In this document: positions 20,501 through 22,204 of the stretch, piece by piece
Layout: the number at the start of each line of letters is the position of its first letter
Position numbering within the stretch: position 1 is the stretch's first letter
Source of the DNA: a virus
Virus record (IMG/VR): IMGVR_UViG_3300030099_001113
Coordinates: 1-22,204 of that record
DNA length: 22,204 nucleotides
Strand: one strand, 5' to 3'
Notes under the pieces: model-generated
Told to the model about the DNA's origin: nothing
What the model saw: only the letters and a program-made list of their open reading frames with translations
The model's database searches: none
Translations under genes and position numbers: made by a program

Positions 20501-22204
20501 GTCTATCGTTGGCTCAACTTCACCATTATTAGCAAGCTGAATCATTACAGACGTTAGCTGTCGTTGATCACGATTAAGAGCACGTAAAGGTTCTGCACCT
20601 ATCTTAACTGATGCACCTTTAATAATGTTACGTATCTGTACACGTTTCTGAAGCGTGTTATAGAAAGCACGAAACAGTGGATTCTTCTGCGCTAGATCAG
20701 AGGGATGAGAAATAAGACGACCCATGAAACCAAGATCACGCAAGGAGTTGTTAAAGAACCCATCTTTAAATGGATTAGCAACGCCACCAAAGCCCGGAGT
20801 TCTCTTGATAGGAGCACCTACCAGTGCTTCATAGTTAGGCGCAGCATTTATACCTGCGTACTTTTTCAGAGCCTGATCATCCAAACGTCCTGCTTGTCTT
20901 GCTAGCTCACCACTATCAAAGTCTTCAAAGAGTTTTTTAACCTGTTCAATCTCTGATGTAGCATCTAGGTCAACTATCTTCTTAATAAAGCCTTCGCCCC
21001 GCGCCCAGCTAGACACTGCATCAAAGAAATCTTTAAGTGTTTTTAGCCGCCGTCTAACCGGAGCTTGCATTCCTTTGATTGGAACACCCGCTGCCCACAG
21101 AGAAAAGATTTGAGCCTGTGCCTCTTCCAAACGATGCTCTGGAGAATAAGCGTCAAACCACTCTTTTGATACTCCATTTCTGATAGCAAACTCAGGCGTG
21201 ATAACTCTGTCGAGCAACGCCTGATCATCCTGAGTAAGAACTAAACGCTTACCAGCATGAAACGCTTCATGATAAGTAACACCAAGAAGCCTTGAATAAT
21301 CATTAAAGCTTTCAGGAAAACCGTGTTCGCTGGTGGGAAGACTTGTTGTCTGAATAGCTATTCTTGTTGGAACACCTTGACGACCATCATAATCTCCACC
21401 AACTTCTACATAACCATATGGAGTTTTTACAAAAGGCTGTTCACCTTCTTTATCAAATCTAATAGTAGCAGCGCCTAAAGTATTTCTAGCTAGATACTTA
21501 TTAGCTTCTTGACCTATGTAGATAGCTATCTCTTCTGCACGATCCGCTCTTATTGGTCCTACCATTCTAAGAATAGCGTTCTTTAAGTTTTGTATAGCAG
21601 CACTATCGACAACGCCATCTGTAGCCGTCTTTTGATCTGTAATCATAACATTCTCAAAAGACGTTACATCTTTAATGTTACCATCTCCAAGATACTGACC
21701 AACTTCTCCTTTTGCATATGCATCTAGAAAGTTTTTAAATTCTTTGGCGTAAGGTTTAGCTCTTGCCCTTGAATAACCGCTTAACAAGTTTGATCCATCA
21801 GCATCAACCAACACACCAGAGTTTGTCAATGCTGCAACATTTACTCTTCCGTCTGGTCTTCTGAAACTTTCTATTGCAGCTTCAAAATCTTGAGCGCCTT
21901 CCTGATCTGATCCAAACACACCAACAATTCTAGCAAAGTCTTTTTTGATATCTCTAATGGTTTGCTGTGCTGCTGCATTAGGTTGTTTTTCTTGAGCAGG
22001 TAGCTTGTTAGGATCAGTAGTCGTTCCAGTGGGAGAAGGTGTTACTTCTTGTGCTGCATCAGGTTCACCTTCAGTAGTCGTTCCAGTGGCAGGAGGTGTT
22101 ACTTCTTCTGTTACATCAGGTTCTACTACAACCTCTTCTTCAGGTGCTGCTTCAGGTTCTGCTTCAGGTTCTGCTTCAGGTTCTGCTTCAGGTGCTGCTT
22201 CAGG
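17561..22204 (-). CDS. giant internal-virion/polyvalent-type protein with HExxH metallopeptidase motif (5' end beyond window)
   Basis: At least 1547 codons are open to the window edge, so the start is not here; the GTG at 21919 is internal. Order from the visible N-terminus: Pro-Glu-Ala low-complexity region; a metallopeptidase-like domain with GVTYHEAFHAGKR (H217 and H221 counted from the GTG at 21919) and, 45 residues on, RLEEAQAQIFS, which could give the third zinc ligand; a long middle part; hydrophobic stretches around residues 870-920 and 1147-1172; and a charged C-terminus. Size, domain mix and late position resemble podoviral internal virion proteins and the 'polyvalent' proteins that enter the host with phage DNA. 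It might be injected and cut host proteins, which is inference. Whether the HExxH site is active needs structure prediction. Confidence 0.75.
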   Translation of the reverse strand, partial: PEAAPEAEPEAEPEAEPEAAPEEEVVVEPDVTEEVTPPATGTTTEGEPDAAQEVTPSPTGTTTDPNKLPAQEKQPNAAAQQTIRDIKKDFARIVGVFGSDQEGAQDFEAAIESFRRPDGRVNVAALTNSGVLVDADGSNLLSGYSRARAKPYAKEFKNFLDAYAKGEVGQYLGDGNIKDVTSFENVMITDQKTATDGVVDSAAIQNLKNAILRMVGPIRADRAEEIAIYIGQEANKYLARNTLGAATIRFDKEGEQPFVKTPYGYVEVGGDYDGRQGVPTRIAIQTTSLPTSEHGFPESFNDYSRLLGVTYHEAFHAGKRLVLTQDDQALLDRVITPEFAIRNGVSKEWFDAYSPEHRLEEAQAQIFSLWAAGVPIKGMQAPVRRRLKTLKDFFDAVSSWARGEGFIKKIVDLDATSEIEQVKKLFEDFDSGELARQAGRLDDQALKKYAGINAAPNYEALVGAPIKRTPGFGGVANPFKDGFFNNSLRDLGFMGRLISHPSDLAQKNPLFRAFYNTLQKRVQIRNIIKGASVKIGAEPLRALNRDQRQLTSVMIQLANNGEVEPTIDIENGTVEVSIPQTRYDGIEAEYGTEDRFLSMLGVDPSTVSIQKREEGVTFTLSGQPEVANAVAGVRSTSNFLSNNLFTSILHSFINGRELKESGLADIIRTVDDAGQPADYNNVIADLRKFLDVDNNPFLERVKEDDGSSYIRIKDSFKNATIEEKKAAFPGLKEEYLAKPEKFEKLNDAIQLVQELLASRKDGYFPNYRYGDTGIIVRNKDGDVVYFETVSSTFLDRFGSRKKERLNEIRLELQAQYPGMTVSDPFKIEYDKNKKTFRGLKPEEQAALLESLNILEEIALRKAGTTSDDASTLIDEIANGLFKKRINRLIQPRQNIPGYINSRNNDGAYLLDSFVRSIDTTANTASSLFTEPELFGSLTDLEAARGTQPKYHDRAKEIYDYVNNPRNEAPMARAFAFHMFLGFNVSSALVNLTQTFQATYPVLGAITGLGSGGVYVAKALKDSSALYGKMLGSKDKPSVGEYGFSFFKTTTAPDGTVSVEVDMDKKPDSVTEEEYRYLAELFRTGVIQPIQNIDLGAARLQELDVRRGVAPVLNASGYAFGVVENTNRIAAALAFYRAAKDPKNRKNFEAFVSGTRFGDQDVSGLDTEDFAKLMGTMGVEKTQFFMGQENRPAIMQGPVMSVVTQFQSFLYQMVGMYGDALFKSLNGRMDAIPEPLRPAARKIAMKQLAAMTLSMMAFGGAMGLPFMENLKELIKFFTEQFGDQVGEDFEEELRVTLGETMGYTATDALLRGIPRMLGADVSRRTGYGDVAPIRLLMGGDPVDFAGPAISRAVDMVKGTKEAYNNGDLLGAAVGVMPIAARNAYDALVKEPSVGTFTARGQQLLPADSLSRTERLMKTFGFTPTTVSRARERRGLENYLSYRSKVGKDVYTNRMSKNLGAYLAAAQRGDGDSAANFLAKYYTDFLHTMQHDFDNIMEPSRQYRINPKTPMNRVMRAMEPFGYSTGPRVPKAVRPELLTRILGEAAYSE
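22016..22129. repeat. two tandem copies of a 57-bp unit inside the giant gene
   Basis: Units at 22016-22072 and 22073-22129 both begin AGTAGTCGTTCCAGTGG and share GGTGTTACTTCTT. They encode a 19-residue Thr/Pro-rich linker unit (EVTPxxTGTTT). This looks like an in-frame duplication within a disordered region. Confidence 0.7.
22139..22204. repeat. 12-bp tandem repeats (TTCAGGTtCTGC) at the right edge
   Basis: About 5.5 copies of a 12-bp unit start at 22139, 22151, 22163, 22175, 22187 and 22199, the last cut by the window end. On the minus strand they encode Pro-Glu-Ala-Glu/Ala repeats in the N-terminal part of the giant protein, a likely extended linker. Copy number may vary by slippage. Confidence 0.8.

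Noticed and set aside
21917-21919. GTG as true start of the giant gene
   Set aside because: The frame stays open and protein-like (linker repeats) to the window edge, so the real start lies outside.
22139-22204. CRISPR-like array
   Set aside because: Units are 12 bp, contiguous without spacers, and in frame within a coding region.
1-22204. tRNA, rRNA, integrase, insertion sequence, attachment site or phage RNA polymerase
   Set aside because: None was seen on reading both strands; absence of RNA polymerase applies only to this window, not the whole genome.

Overview
The window looks like part of a lytic podovirus genome of the broad T7-like kind, most likely from a marine alphaproteobacterium. 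The reasons are a T7-type replication set (primase-helicase, family A polymerase, gp2.5-like SSB, endonuclease I), tightly packed genes with 1-8 nt overlaps, a B12-dependent ribonucleotide reductase, a SleB-type cell wall hydrolase and a GTA-type 3TM holin. This set resembles Rhodobacteraceae (roseophage/cobavirus-like) phages. That placement is inference from protein families; no host marker is present. No phage RNA polymerase, integrase, tRNA or CRISPR array is visible in this stretch.

Layout. (1) 1-2446, plus strand: small unknown phage proteins, a 226-aa conserved phage protein, a secreted small protein and the SleB-like hydrolase. (2) 2443-2897: a lone minus-strand 65-aa gene and a 257-nt control region. 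That region holds divergent promoters, several inverted repeats and a hairpin followed by a T-tract. It is the longest non-coding stretch in the window. (3) 2898-9695, plus strand: DNA replication and recombination. The order is primase-helicase, a small protein, DNA polymerase, a PD-(D/E)XK nuclease, SSB, a strong hairpin, a RecB/Cas4-like exonuclease, an endonuclease I-like resolvase, an unknown protein and a DUF3310 protein. (4) 9698-12709, plus strand: a second copy of the same promoter module, then a small protein, the class II ribonucleotide reductase, a GNAT-like protein and a 2OG-Fe(II) oxygenase. (5) 12672-22204, minus strand, convergent with the former: a coiled-coil protein, three small membrane proteins including a 3TM holin, an unknown protein, a triple-domain glycosyltransferase/methyltransferase/DUF115 fusion, a GT8-like glycosyltransferase, and a very large polyvalent or internal-virion-type protein carrying an HExxH metallopeptidase motif. 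That last gene runs off the right edge.

Working together. The plus-strand genes make a replisome, process DNA ends and branches, and supply dNTPs. Two near-identical promoter modules probably switch on replication and nucleotide genes together. The minus-strand block carries late functions: virion interior, lysis membrane proteins and sugar-transfer enzymes. The murein hydrolase (1982-2446) lies far from the holins (12999-14060), on the opposite strand.

Several gene starts were moved from the longest-ORF start to an internal start with a clear ribosome binding site (207, 558, 12923). Two small genes (47-196 and the GTG-started 377-544) were read directly from the sequence. The most interesting items are the divergent control region with its repeated promoter module, the three-domain sugar/methyl-transfer fusion, and the metallopeptidase-bearing giant protein.
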